From contig NZ_CP099490.1 in the NCBI RefSeq assembly GCF_023923205.1, positions 930,001 through 994,000 of the forward strand: a stretch of 64,000 nt of DNA. Direction: 5' to 3'. The notes under the pieces were generated by a model. That model was not told the DNA's origin. It worked only from the letters and a program-made list of their open reading frames with translations, and did no database searches. The stretch is from Ornithinimicrobium cryptoxanthini (lineage in GTDB: Bacteria; Actinomycetota; Actinomycetes; Actinomycetales; Dermatophilaceae). The position numbers and the translations under genes were made by a program. The stretch's first letter is position 1. Each line of letters begins with the position of its first letter. Of the stretch, positions 56,914 to 64,000 are shown in pieces.

Positions 56914-56951
56914 CGAGGGTGCCGTGGTCCGAAGGGACCGTGGCACCCTCG
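56914..56951 (+). terminator. Intrinsic terminator after the oxidoreductase
   Basis: CGAGGGTGCCGTGGTCC pairs over 17 bases (with two G-U pairs) with GGACCGTGGCACCCTCG around a GAAG tetraloop. It lies 20 bases after the stop. Confidence 0.85.
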
Positions 56952-57021
56952 GCTGCTGTCTGGGCGCGACCCGCGATCGGGGGAGGTGCGTGCTGGGGCA
57001 CCGGTGCGGTTGGATGGAGGC

Positions 57022-58308
57022 GTGAGTGAATCCTTTGACGCCGTCGACATCATCCGGACCAAGCGCGACCGGCAGGAGCTGTCGAGCGAGCAGATCGCCT
57101 GGACGCTCGACGCCTACACCCGTGGTGTGATCGCGGAGGAGCAGATGTCTGCTCTCGCCATGGCGATCCTGCTCAATGGGATGGGCCGGCGCGAGATCAG
57201 CGACTGGACCAACGCGATGATCGAGTCGGGCGAGCGGATGGACTTCAGCTCCCTGAGCCGCCCGACCGCCGACAAGCACTCCACCGGCGGCGTCGGCGAC
57301 AAGATCACCCTGCCGCTCGCGCCCCTGGTGGCCGCCTGCGGCGTCGCGGTGCCCCAGCTCTCCGGTCGCGGCCTCGGCCACACGGGCGGCACCCTCGACA
57401 AGCTCGAGGCGATCCCGGGGTGGCGCGCCGACCTGTCCAACGAGGAGATCCTGCGCCAGCTCGAGGACGTCGGTGCCGTCATCTGTGCTGCCGGGACCGG
57501 ACTGGCGCCGGCCGACAAGCGTCTCTATGCCCTGCGTGACGTCACCGGCACCGTCGAGGCCATCCCGCTGATCGCCTCCTCCATCATGAGCAAGAAGATC
57601 GCCGAGGGCACCGGAGCGCTCGTGCTTGACGTCAAGGCCGGCTCCGGCGCGTTCATGAAGGACGTGGAGCAGGCAGGCGAGCTGGCCCGCACGATGGTGG
57701 CGCTCGGGACCGATGCGGGCGTGCGCACGGTGGCGCTGCTGACCGACATGTCGACGCCGCTCGGGCTGACGGCCGGCAACGGGCTCGAGGTCCGCGAGAG
57801 CGTCGAGGTGCTGGCCGGTGGCGGTCCGGCGGACGTCGTCGAGCTGACCGTGGCCCTGGCCCGCGAGATGCTCTCGGCTGCTGGGCACGACGACGTCGAC
57901 CCGGCCGAGGCGCTCGCCGACGGGCGCGCGATGGACGTCTGGCGGGCCATGATCTCGGCCCAGGACGGTGACCCGGACGCCGCGCTGCCGGTCGCCAAGG
58001 AGGCCGAGCAGGTCACGGCCGAGGTCGACGGGGTGCTGACCCGACTGGATGCGATGCAGGTCGGAGTGGCCGCGTGGCGTCTCGGCGCCGGACGCGCCCG
58101 CCGCGAGGACCCTGTGCAGGCGGCCGCAGGCATCGAGCTGCACGCCAAGCCGGGTGACACCGTGCGCGCCGGGCAGCCGCTGATGACGCTGCACACCGAC
58201 ACCCCGGAGCGGTTCGCTCGGGCGACTGAGGCATTGGCCGGCGGCTGGGAGATCACCGACGGGTCGGCATACGCACCCACGCCGTTGATCATCGACCGCA
58301 TCAGCTGA
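57022..58308 (+). CDS. deoA: Thymidine (pyrimidine-nucleoside) phosphorylase
   Basis: This 428-residue enzyme splits thymidine or deoxyuridine with phosphate to the base and 2-deoxyribose-1-phosphate. The phosphate site TADKHSTGGVGDK and the glycosyltransferase family signature SGRGLGHTGGTLDKLE are complete, as are KAGSGAFMK and the C-terminal domain. Both the cdd product deoxyuridine and imported thymidine would be substrates. GTG 57022 lies one base after GGAGG, too close for an ideal Shine-Dalgarno site. A TTGGAT hexamer six bases upstream is a weak leaderless alternative. Confidence 0.96.
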   Translation: MSESFDAVDIIRTKRDRQELSSEQIAWTLDAYTRGVIAEEQMSALAMAILLNGMGRREISDWTNAMIESGERMDFSSLSRPTADKHSTGGVGDKITLPLAPLVAACGVAVPQLSGRGLGHTGGTLDKLEAIPGWRADLSNEEILRQLEDVGAVICAAGTGLAPADKRLYALRDVTGTVEAIPLIASSIMSKKIAEGTGALVLDVKAGSGAFMKDVEQAGELARTMVALGTDAGVRTVALLTDMSTPLGLTAGNGLEVRESVEVLAGGGPADVVELTVALAREMLSAAGHDDVDPAEALADGRAMDVWRAMISAQDGDPDAALPVAKEAEQVTAEVDGVLTRLDAMQVGVAAWRLGAGRARREDPVQAAAGIELHAKPGDTVRAGQPLMTLHTDTPERFARATEALAGGWEITDGSAYAPTPLIIDRIS

Positions 58309-58336
58309 TCGACGGGTACTAAGGGAGGGGCACCCC

Positions 58337-59488
58337 ATGACGTATGACGTGGCGCGCGGGCGTGGGGTATCGCGCCGGGCGTTCGGCCTGGGGATCCTGG
58401 GGGTCACCGTCGTCGGGTGCCAGGCTGAGGCTGATGACCCGCAGGTGACGCCGACGGGCGCGTCCGAGGGTGCTGCGATCTCGGGTCCGACGACGTCTGC
58501 ACCGCCCGTCGACAGGAGCGAGATCGCCTGGGGTCGTCTGGTGGAGGACCGGGCGCAGGCGACGGACGTGCTCCTCGAGGCGCTAGAGGGTGGGCACACC
58601 CTGTGGCAGTCGGTTCGGGTCGCCGCCCTCGACCTGGTGCCGGACGGCGACCTGCCGGTCCTGGTCGACGCCGTCGCAGCCCGCCTCCCCGCGGACGGTG
58701 CCCTGGAGCTGGGGTGGCTGCTCGCCCTCCAGTCACCCGACTTCATGCGCCGGCACGAGAGTGCGATGCGGGCGGCCGATCGCTGGTTCCGGCTGCCAGA
58801 AGATTCCCGGGACGGGGCGCGCTCTCTGGTCTTCCTGCCGGCGCACCACCTGGTCTTCGCGCACGAGCACGTCCACCCACCGATGTCATTGTTCGACTCC
58901 CCTCTGGAGCCCCCGACCCCCACCTGGCAGCCGGGCGGTCCCCCTGTGGGAACGGGCCTGGTCGGCGGTCTGGTGCCCGGCGACTGCGCGACGTGTGGTC
59001 GCCAGCTGCACCTGCTCCTCGACCTCGGGACGTTCAGCGCATCAGCTGCGCAGCCGCTGCCCCGGCAGCTCGTCACCTGCGGGGCGTTCTCGTGTCTGTG
59101 GTCCGACCAGTTCTTCCAGCACGGCGACGGCGCCACACCCGAGTCCGTGCACCCCCGCGAGTTCGTCCCCGGGGAACCAGACCCGGAGCCACTGCCCGCG
59201 CTGCCCGTTGCGGTGCACCCGACGGCGTCGCGGTGGCACTTCCAGGACTGGGGACAGGCCAACGGGATGCAGAACCTCAACCGGCTCGGCGGTGAGGGCA
59301 GCTGGATCCAGGACGCCATCCACCCGGACTGCCCCGGCTGCGGTGAGGTGATGCCGTTGCTGGCGCAGTTCGACAGCGAGACACGGTTCGTGGGTGGGTC
59401 TGATTGGGCGAGCTGGACCGAGGGCATCATCTATTGCTACTGGTGCCTGGAGTGCCGGATCAGCGCCACCTCCAAGCAGCAGACCTGA
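58337..59488 (+). CDS. Tat-type lipoprotein with a YwqG/DUF1963-like Cys-rich domain
   Basis: This 383-residue protein starts with a twin-arginine motif SRRAFGLG and a lipobox ending in Cys28. A helical linker follows. From about residue 200 it has paired cysteines: CATC, CGAFSC, CPGC and CYWCLEC, nine in all besides the lipid cysteine. The segment LGGEGSWIQDAIHPDCPGCGEV, followed by MPLLAQFDSE, resembles the metal-binding core of YwqG (DUF1963) proteins, usually cytosolic. Export of such a domain by Tat would allow folding and metal loading before export. GGGAGGGG lies upstream of the ATG. The role is unknown. Confidence 0.72.
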   Translation: MTYDVARGRGVSRRAFGLGILGVTVVGCQAEADDPQVTPTGASEGAAISGPTTSAPPVDRSEIAWGRLVEDRAQATDVLLEALEGGHTLWQSVRVAALDLVPDGDLPVLVDAVAARLPADGALELGWLLALQSPDFMRRHESAMRAADRWFRLPEDSRDGARSLVFLPAHHLVFAHEHVHPPMSLFDSPLEPPTPTWQPGGPPVGTGLVGGLVPGDCATCGRQLHLLLDLGTFSASAAQPLPRQLVTCGAFSCLWSDQFFQHGDGATPESVHPREFVPGEPDPEPLPALPVAVHPTASRWHFQDWGQANGMQNLNRLGGEGSWIQDAIHPDCPGCGEVMPLLAQFDSETRFVGGSDWASWTEGIIYCYWCLECRISATSKQQT

Positions 59489-59491
59489 GCG

Positions 59492-59944
59492 TCAGAGCGC
59501 CTTGACCATGATCAGGGTCGGGCCGTCCCAGTCGAGAGCACTGACCTCCTCGAGCGGGAGGAAGCCGCGCGCCTGATAGAAGGCGCGCGTGGCGGCATAC
59601 CCCTCGTCCTCGAAGGAGGACCCGACGGTCTTGACCTCGAGCAGCCGGGCGCCGTCCCGGCGCACGTCTGCCTCCAGCGCCTCGACGAGCGCGGAGCCGA
59701 CCCCGCTGCCGTGGTGCCCGGGTGCGACGGCGATGAGGTGGATCTCGGCGGTCTCTGGGAAGTGCCGGTCCACGAGGGCCACCCCCACGGTCGCGTCGCC
59801 CACCCGCGCGAGGTAGGAGTCCTTCTCGGCGGCGGCCTGGACGTAGTGCTCATTAGCCTCGGGGATCCCGAACCAGTCCGGCAGGGCGGCGAGGATCCGG
59901 CGGGTCGCCTCGGGGTCGTGATCCCGGACAATCGTGATGGTCAT
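59492..59944 (-). CDS. GNAT-family N-acetyltransferase
   Basis: This 150-residue GNAT protein has the acetyl-CoA loop APGHHGSGVGSALVE near residue 75-89 and ends with a beta-bulge region FYQARGFLPLEEV. It carries no extra domain. ATG 59944 overlaps the stop of the ABC-F gene (ATGA), so it is coupled to it. Small GNAT proteins beside ABC-F genes may modify drugs or ribosomal parts, but the substrate is not known. Confidence 0.85.
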   Translation of the reverse strand: MTITIVRDHDPEATRRILAALPDWFGIPEANEHYVQAAAEKDSYLARVGDATVGVALVDRHFPETAEIHLIAVAPGHHGSGVGSALVEALEADVRRDGARLLEVKTVGSSFEDEGYAATRAFYQARGFLPLEEVSALDWDGPTLIMVKAL

Positions 59945-61662
59945 GCTGTTCCTTCCAGAGCGAGGCGTTCGCCGGCCCAGCTGTCGCGCAGCCATCGGTC
60001 GTGGCTGGCGACGATGACGGCACCGGGATAGTCGGGCAGGGATCGCTCCAGCTCGGTCACCAGGAGCAGGGACAGGTGGTTGGTGGGCTCGTCGAGGACC
60101 AGGACGTCCGGCGGGTCGGCCAGCAGGATCGCCAGGTCAAGCCGGCGGCGCTGACCCACGCTGAGGGCGCCGACGGGGCGGTTGGCGTCCCGGCCGGCGA
60201 TCAGCCCGAAGGTGGCCAGGGGTGTGCGCTCGGCACGCTCCTGGCCCACCGCTGCGGCATAGGCCGAGCGCACCGACTCCGTCGGGTCCCGGTGGAGTGG
60301 CTCCTGACTGAGCAACGCGATCCGCAGCCGACGCGGGGCCGTGAGCGATCCGTGGTCGGGTGCCACGTCGCCGGCGAGGACGGAGAGCAGGGTCGACTTG
60401 CCCGAGCCGTTCGGTCCGGTGACGAGCAGGCGGCTGCGGGCGTGCAGGCTCAGCGTCGTGGGGGCGAGCCGCCCTGCCACCGCCAGGCCGGTCGCGGTCA
60501 GGAGGGGGCCGGAGCTGCTGGCGGTGGAGTCGCCGAGCGTGGGCGTGCGCCCCTCGCCCGCGGTGTCCCCGCCGAGCCCCACGAAGCGCAGGCGGGCCGG
60601 TGGCTTGCGCACCTGCTCCCGCTCGAGGCGCTCCAGCGCGGTCGTGGCGTCGTTGACCCGGCGGGCCACCACCTTGGCGTTGCGGTCGGCATAGAACTTC
60701 TTCGCGGCCCTGCCCTCGGTCCGGGGTGGTCGGTCCGGACGACCGACAATGTGGTCGTCCCGGGCTCGGACCCGCAGCCGCGTGAGCTCAGCCTGCTCGT
60801 CCCGGAACCTGTGCACCCACCGTTCGCGCTCCTCCTGTCGCTGGCGCAGGTATGCCGTGTAGCTGCCCGTGAACTTGGTGATGCCGAACCCGGACCCGGG
60901 GGAGTCCGTGTCGTGCCGCACCGTGGCGAAGGGCCGCGGTGTCGGGTCCAGGTCCAGCAGGGTCGTGCCGACCTCGTCCAGGAAGGCACGGTCGTGGCTG
61001 GCCAGCAACACCGGTCCGGACCATCCCCGCAGCAGGTCGACGAGGACCGCGGTGGCCGCGTCGTCGAGATGGTTGGTCGGCTCGTCGAGCAGCAGCGTGT
61101 CAGGCGAGCGCAGCAGGAACCAGGCCAGGGACAGGCGCGAGACCTGCCCGCCAGACAGCTCCCTCACCCGGCGGTCGCGGAGCAGGTGGGCCAGCCCGAG
61201 ACCGTCGCACACCCGGCCGACCCGGTGGTCCAGCTCCCAGGCGTGGTGCCGGTCGGCGGCGTCGATGGCTGCGTGGAGCCGGGTGTCGGCGCCGGGACGG
61301 CCGTCGGCCAGCCCCTGGCCGGCGTCCTCCACCTGCTGGACCAGCGCCCGGACCGGACCCGTCGCGTCGGCCAGCACCTCCTCGATCGTGAGGTCGAGCG
61401 CAAAGGGGGGCTCCTGGTGGAAGAGCCCGACGGACCCGGGCGCGCTGACCGAGCCGACGTCGGGTTCGTCGACTCCGGCGGCAATTCGCAGCAGGGTCGA
61501 CTTGCCCGAGCCGTTCTCCCCGATCAGGGCGGCGATCTCTCCCGAGGAGACCGTGAACGACACGTCGGTCAGCACCCGGCGGTCCGGGAACGAGCGTGAG
61601 ACCCCGTCGACGCGCAGATGGTCGGCGGCGGACAGCGCGGCGGAATGCAGAGGCGGGGTCAT
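59941..61662 (-). CDS. ABC-F family ATPase (ribosome-acting, antibiotic-resistance type)
   Basis: This 573-residue protein has two ABC domains without membrane parts. Domain one: Walker A GENGSGKST near residue 49, signature LSGGQVSRLS, Walker B LLLDEPTNHLDD. Domain two: GPNGSGKST near residue 416, LSVGQRRRLD, LVLDEPTNHLS. Between them lies a charged linker (about 285-345) with YLRQRQEERERWVH, the P-site tRNA interaction motif of ABC-F factors. Such proteins displace macrolides, lincosamides or pleuromutilins, or assist translation. It is co-transcribed with a GNAT gene and preceded by a leader with a five-codon ORF, so drug induction is likely. Function is inferred from the family only. Confidence 0.88.
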   Translation of the reverse strand: MTPPLHSAALSAADHLRVDGVSRSFPDRRVLTDVSFTVSSGEIAALIGENGSGKSTLLRIAAGVDEPDVGSVSAPGSVGLFHQEPPFALDLTIEEVLADATGPVRALVQQVEDAGQGLADGRPGADTRLHAAIDAADRHHAWELDHRVGRVCDGLGLAHLLRDRRVRELSGGQVSRLSLAWFLLRSPDTLLLDEPTNHLDDAATAVLVDLLRGWSGPVLLASHDRAFLDEVGTTLLDLDPTPRPFATVRHDTDSPGSGFGITKFTGSYTAYLRQRQEERERWVHRFRDEQAELTRLRVRARDDHIVGRPDRPPRTEGRAAKKFYADRNAKVVARRVNDATTALERLEREQVRKPPARLRFVGLGGDTAGEGRTPTLGDSTASSSGPLLTATGLAVAGRLAPTTLSLHARSRLLVTGPNGSGKSTLLSVLAGDVAPDHGSLTAPRRLRIALLSQEPLHRDPTESVRSAYAAAVGQERAERTPLATFGLIAGRDANRPVGALSVGQRRRLDLAILLADPPDVLVLDEPTNHLSLLLVTELERSLPDYPGAVIVASHDRWLRDSWAGERLALEGTA

Positions 61663-61713
61663 GGGGACTCCTCAAGACGGCGGGGCGCAGCCAGGTCGGC
61701 GCGCAGGGCAGCG

Positions 61714-61728
61714 TCAGGAGATCCACAT
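61714..61728 (-). CDS. Predicted leaderless upstream mini-ORF (MWIS) before the ABC-F gene
   Basis: On the minus strand ATG TGG ATC TCC TGA encodes the tetrapeptide MWIS. It begins seven bases after a TAACCT hexamer, exactly where transcription would start, so it would be translated from the very 5' end of the ABC-F mRNA. The main ORF starts 51 bases after its stop. In between GCGCGCC can pair with GGCTGCGC (one bulged T). It looks like a small attenuation leader. Confidence 0.4.
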   Translation of the reverse strand: MWIS

Positions 61729-61735
61729 GGCAGAC

Positions 61736-61764
61736 AGGTTATGTGCTGGCGTCGCTCCAGGCAA
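61736..61764 (-). promoter_or_regulatory. Promoter of the ABC-F leader (TTGCCT-N17-TAACCT)
   Basis: On the minus strand the -35 TTGCCT (61759-61764) and the -10 TAACCT (61736-61741) are 17 bases apart, the ideal spacing. Seven bases further lies the A of the MWIS start codon. It is the best-formed complete promoter found in the window. Confidence 0.6.
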
Positions 61765-61781
61765 CGGCTTTTGTGTCTGTC

Positions 61782-62705
61782 CTAGATGCCCTTGGGGTGC
61801 CAGACGGTCTTGGTCTCCAGGAAGGCCTCGATCCGCTCGAGGCCGGGCTCGGTGGTGAAGTCCGGCTCCACCGCCGTGACGCCGGAGCCAGCCGGTCGCA
61901 GCACCCGCTTGAGGTTCTCTGCGGACGCCGCCTCCAGGTCACCCCACACCACGTCAGGCGCATCGGCGGCACCCGTCAGGTCGATCGCGTTGACGTCGCG
62001 GTGTGAGGCCAGCCACGGGGCGACCTCGGAGGTGATGCCGGTGATCAGGTTGACCACGCCACCGGGCACGTCGGAGGTGGCCAGCGCCTCAGCCAGCGTG
62101 ATCGCCGGGACCGGCCGGTCCTGGGAGGCGAGGACCACGGCCGTGTTGCCCGACACGATGATCGGCGCCACGACCGAGACGAGCCCGAGCAGCGAGGACC
62201 CCTGCGGTGCCAGCGCCGCCACGACCCCGGTCGGCTCGGGTGCCGAGATGTTGAAGAACGGCCCGGCAACCGGGTTGGCACCGCCCAGGACCTGGGCGAA
62301 CTTGTCGGACCACCCGGCATACCAGACCCATCGGTCGATGGCCGCCGAGACGTTGGCCTCGGCGCGGGCAGCCGTGAGCCCCTCGGCGGACTGCACCTCG
62401 GCGACGAACTGCGCGCGGCGCGACTCCATCACCTCGGCCACGCGATAGAGCACCTGGCCGCGGTTGTAGGCGGTGGCACCAGCCCAGCCGGACACTGCCT
62501 TGCGGGCGGCGACCACCGCGTCGCGCGCATCCTTGCGAGAGCCCTGCGCGGCGTTGGCCAGGAACTTCGGCGACCGACCTGAGGAGAAGACCTCATAGGA
62601 GCGGCCCGACTCGCTGCGCGGGAACTTGCCGCCGATATAGAGCTTGTAGGTCTTGCGGACGTCGACCCGCGAGGGGCCAGCCTGCTTGCGCGTCGTGGTG
62701 CTCAC
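61782..62705 (-). CDS. Truncated aldehyde dehydrogenase-like protein without the catalytic domain
   Basis: This 307-residue protein resembles the N-terminal NAD-binding half of the aldehyde dehydrogenase superfamily: YIGGKFPRSESGRSYEVFS at the start, APQGSSLLGLVSVVAPIIVSG, and PGGVVNLITG. The catalytic domain with the cysteine (GQxC type) and the Glu (ELGGK) is missing; it ends FLETKTVWHPKGI. GTG 62705 overlaps the stop of the upstream full-length ALDH (GTGA). The clean overlap and intact reading frame argue that this is a functional short protein rather than a wreck. It may be the second, non-catalytic domain of an ALDH16-type enzyme encoded as a separate gene. Confidence 0.85.
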   Translation of the reverse strand: MSTTTRKQAGPSRVDVRKTYKLYIGGKFPRSESGRSYEVFSSGRSPKFLANAAQGSRKDARDAVVAARKAVSGWAGATAYNRGQVLYRVAEVMESRRAQFVAEVQSAEGLTAARAEANVSAAIDRWVWYAGWSDKFAQVLGGANPVAGPFFNISAPEPTGVVAALAPQGSSLLGLVSVVAPIIVSGNTAVVLASQDRPVPAITLAEALATSDVPGGVVNLITGITSEVAPWLASHRDVNAIDLTGAADAPDVVWGDLEAASAENLKRVLRPAGSGVTAVEPDFTTEPGLERIEAFLETKTVWHPKGI

Positions 62706-64000
62706 CTGGTTGCTCCCGTCGTGACATAGGCGGACAGCCCGTGGCGGCCGCCCTCGCGGCCGTAGCCCGACTCCTTGTAACCACCGAACGGACTGGCTGG
62801 GTCGAACTTGTTGAACGTGTTGGCCCAGACCACGCCGGCCTTGAGCTGGTCGGCCATCCACAGGATCCGGGAACCCTTCTCGGTCCAGATGCCCGCCGAC
62901 AGACCGTATGGCGTGTTGTTGGCCTTGGCGACCGCCTCGCCGGGGGTGCGGAAGGTCAGCACCGACAGGACCGGGCCGAAGATCTCCTCCTGGGCGATGC
63001 GGTGCGTCTGGCTCACGCCGGTGAAGATCGTGGGGCGGAACCAGAAGCCGTTGGCGGGCAGCTCGCACTCCGGAGCCCAGCGCACCGCGCCCTCGTCCTC
63101 CCCGACCTGCGCGAGCTCGGTGATCCGGTCCAGCTGCGCGCGCGAGTTGATGGCGCCGATGTCGGTGTTCTTGTCCAGCGGGTCACCGACGCGCAGGGTG
63201 GCCAGGCGGGCCTTGAGCTTGGCCTCGACCTCCTCGGCGATCGACTCCTGGACGAGCAGGCGTGACCCCGCGCAGCAGACGTGCCCCTGGTTGAAGAAGA
63301 TGCCGGTGACGATGCCCTCGACGGCCTGGTCGACGGGGGAGTCGTCGAAGACGATGTTGGCGGCCTTGCCACCCAGCTCCAGGGTGGCCTTCTTGCGCGT
63401 GCCGGCGATGGTGCGGGCGATCGCCTTGCCGACGGCGGTCGAGCCGGTGAAGGCGACCTTGTCGACACCCTCGTGGCCCACCAGTGCCTGCCCGGTGGGG
63501 CCGGCTCCGGTGATGATGTTGACCACGCCCGGCGGCAGGTCGGCCTGCTGGCACACCTCGGCAAACAGCAGCGCGGTCAGCGGCGTGGTCTCCGCCGGCT
63601 TGAGCACGACCGTGTTGCCGGTGGCCAGCGCCGGAGCGATCTTCCAGGACAGCATGAGCAGCGGGAAGTTCCACGGGATGACCTGGCCGACCACGCCGTG
63701 CGGGCGCGGGTTGTCACCGAGCGAGGCGTAGGCCAGCTTGTCGGCCCAGCCCGCGTGATAGAAGAAGTGCGCGGCCGCGATCGGGACGTCGACGTCGCGG
63801 GACTCCTTGATCGGCTTGCCGTTGTCCAGGCTCTCCAGCACGGCGAACTCGCGGGCCCGCTCCTGCATGATGCGGGCGATCCGGAAGAGATACTTCCCCC
63901 GGTCGGCACCGGAGAGTCGGGACCAGGAGCGGAAGGCCGTGCGCGCGGCGGCGACGGCGCGGTCGACGTCCTCCTGCGACGCCTCGGAGACCTCGGCCAG
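62702..64000 (-). CDS. Aldehyde dehydrogenase, 5' end outside the window
   Basis: The visible 432 residues lack only the start, which lies beyond the right edge. The NAD-binding region GQVIPWNFPLLMLSWKIAPA, the catalytic Glu in LELGGKAANIV, the catalytic Cys in NQGHVCCAGSR and the oligomerisation end FGGYKESGYGREGG are all present, so it is a complete, active-type NAD(P)-dependent ALDH. It oxidises an aldehyde to the acid; given deoA and nucleoside import nearby, acetaldehyde from deoxyribose-phosphate cleavage is a possible substrate. It is translationally coupled to the short ALDH-like protein downstream. Confidence 0.93.
   Translation of the reverse strand: MAEVSEASQEDVDRAVAAARTAFRSWSRLSGADRGKYLFRIARIMQERAREFAVLESLDNGKPIKESRDVDVPIAAAHFFYHAGWADKLAYASLGDNPRPHGVVGQVIPWNFPLLMLSWKIAPALATGNTVVLKPAETTPLTALLFAEVCQQADLPPGVVNIITGAGPTGQALVGHEGVDKVAFTGSTAVGKAIARTIAGTRKKATLELGGKAANIVFDDSPVDQAVEGIVTGIFFNQGHVCCAGSRLLVQESIAEEVEAKLKARLATLRVGDPLDKNTDIGAINSRAQLDRITELAQVGEDEGAVRWAPECELPANGFWFRPTIFTGVSQTHRIAQEEIFGPVLSVLTFRTPGEAVAKANNTPYGLSAGIWTEKGSRILWMADQLKAGVVWANTFNKFDPASPFGGYKESGYGREGGRHGLSAYVTTGATR

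Noticed and set aside
59941..61662. Calling the ABC-F protein a proven antibiotic-resistance factor
   Set aside because: Sequence shows only the family; housekeeping ABC-F translation factors share the same motifs, so the drug cannot be named.
61782..62705. Frameshift or pseudogene explanation for the short ALDH
   Set aside because: The start overlaps the upstream stop cleanly, the frame is open to a natural stop and no remnants of the missing catalytic domain follow before the ABC-F leader.

Overview
The window is a gene-dense chromosomal segment from a high-GC Gram-positive bacterium of the Actinomycetota, most likely a member of the Micrococcales near Ornithinimicrobiaceae/Intrasporangiaceae (the family placement is inference). 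Supporting signs are the strong GC bias, a WhiB-family regulator, a predicted mycothiol-dependent enzyme, a CIRCE/HrcA site before groES, frequent GTG starts and many leaderless gene starts. Gene order also matches other actinobacteria: groES-groEL-whiD/whiB3-guaB-guaB3-guaA, and uvrD-M23 peptidase-sucC-sucD-perM-purN-purH. The window is almost entirely core genome. I see no prophage, insertion sequence, CRISPR array, tRNA or rRNA. No stretch longer than about 300 bases lacks a gene.

Layout. 1-2.3 kb holds the GroES/GroEL chaperonin. 2.3-10.7 kb holds a WhiD-like regulator and guanine nucleotide synthesis (guaB, guaB3, guaA), interrupted by a LigB-type dioxygenase and followed by a beta-propeller lipoprotein and a SURF1 protein. 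10.8-19.2 kb holds a DoxX-like protein, the MurT/GatD lipid II amidation pair, a flippase-like membrane protein with a PIG-L deacetylase, a glycosyltransferase, a Nudix hydrolase and small membrane proteins. 19.2-32.2 kb holds the PcrA/UvrD helicase, a repeat-rich M23 peptidase, a B12-binding subunit, succinyl-CoA ligase, a large DUF222/HNH protein, PerM and the last purine genes purN and purH. 32.2-43.5 kb holds a DMT transporter, folD, mdh, icd, a serine carboxypeptidase, a 2H phosphoesterase, a mannose-activating gene coupled to a glycosyltransferase, and pyrD.

43.5-64 kb is more regulatory and catabolic. It has a small protein of unknown function, a cyclic-nucleotide-binding protein next to a class III cyclase/STAND-ATPase/TPR protein, and an M20 amidohydrolase. 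A nucleoside importer (BMP lipoprotein, ATPase, two permeases) runs into cytidine deaminase, with thymidine phosphorylase nearby. The right end has a MarR regulator divergent from an NADP-binding oxidoreductase, a Cys-rich lipoprotein, an ABC-F/GNAT pair and two translationally coupled aldehyde dehydrogenase genes. Together these suggest uptake and breakdown of (deoxy)nucleosides down to aldehydes.

The strongest unexplained structure is not a gene family but a start-site grammar. At least fifteen genes have a TANNNT hexamer exactly six or seven bases before an ATG or GTG, the arrangement of leaderless transcripts. The same grammar reveals a five-codon leaderless upstream ORF in front of the ABC-F gene. 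Other points of interest are a MurT without any cysteine, a possible split ALDH16-type enzyme, two in-frame coding repeats and two candidate operators.
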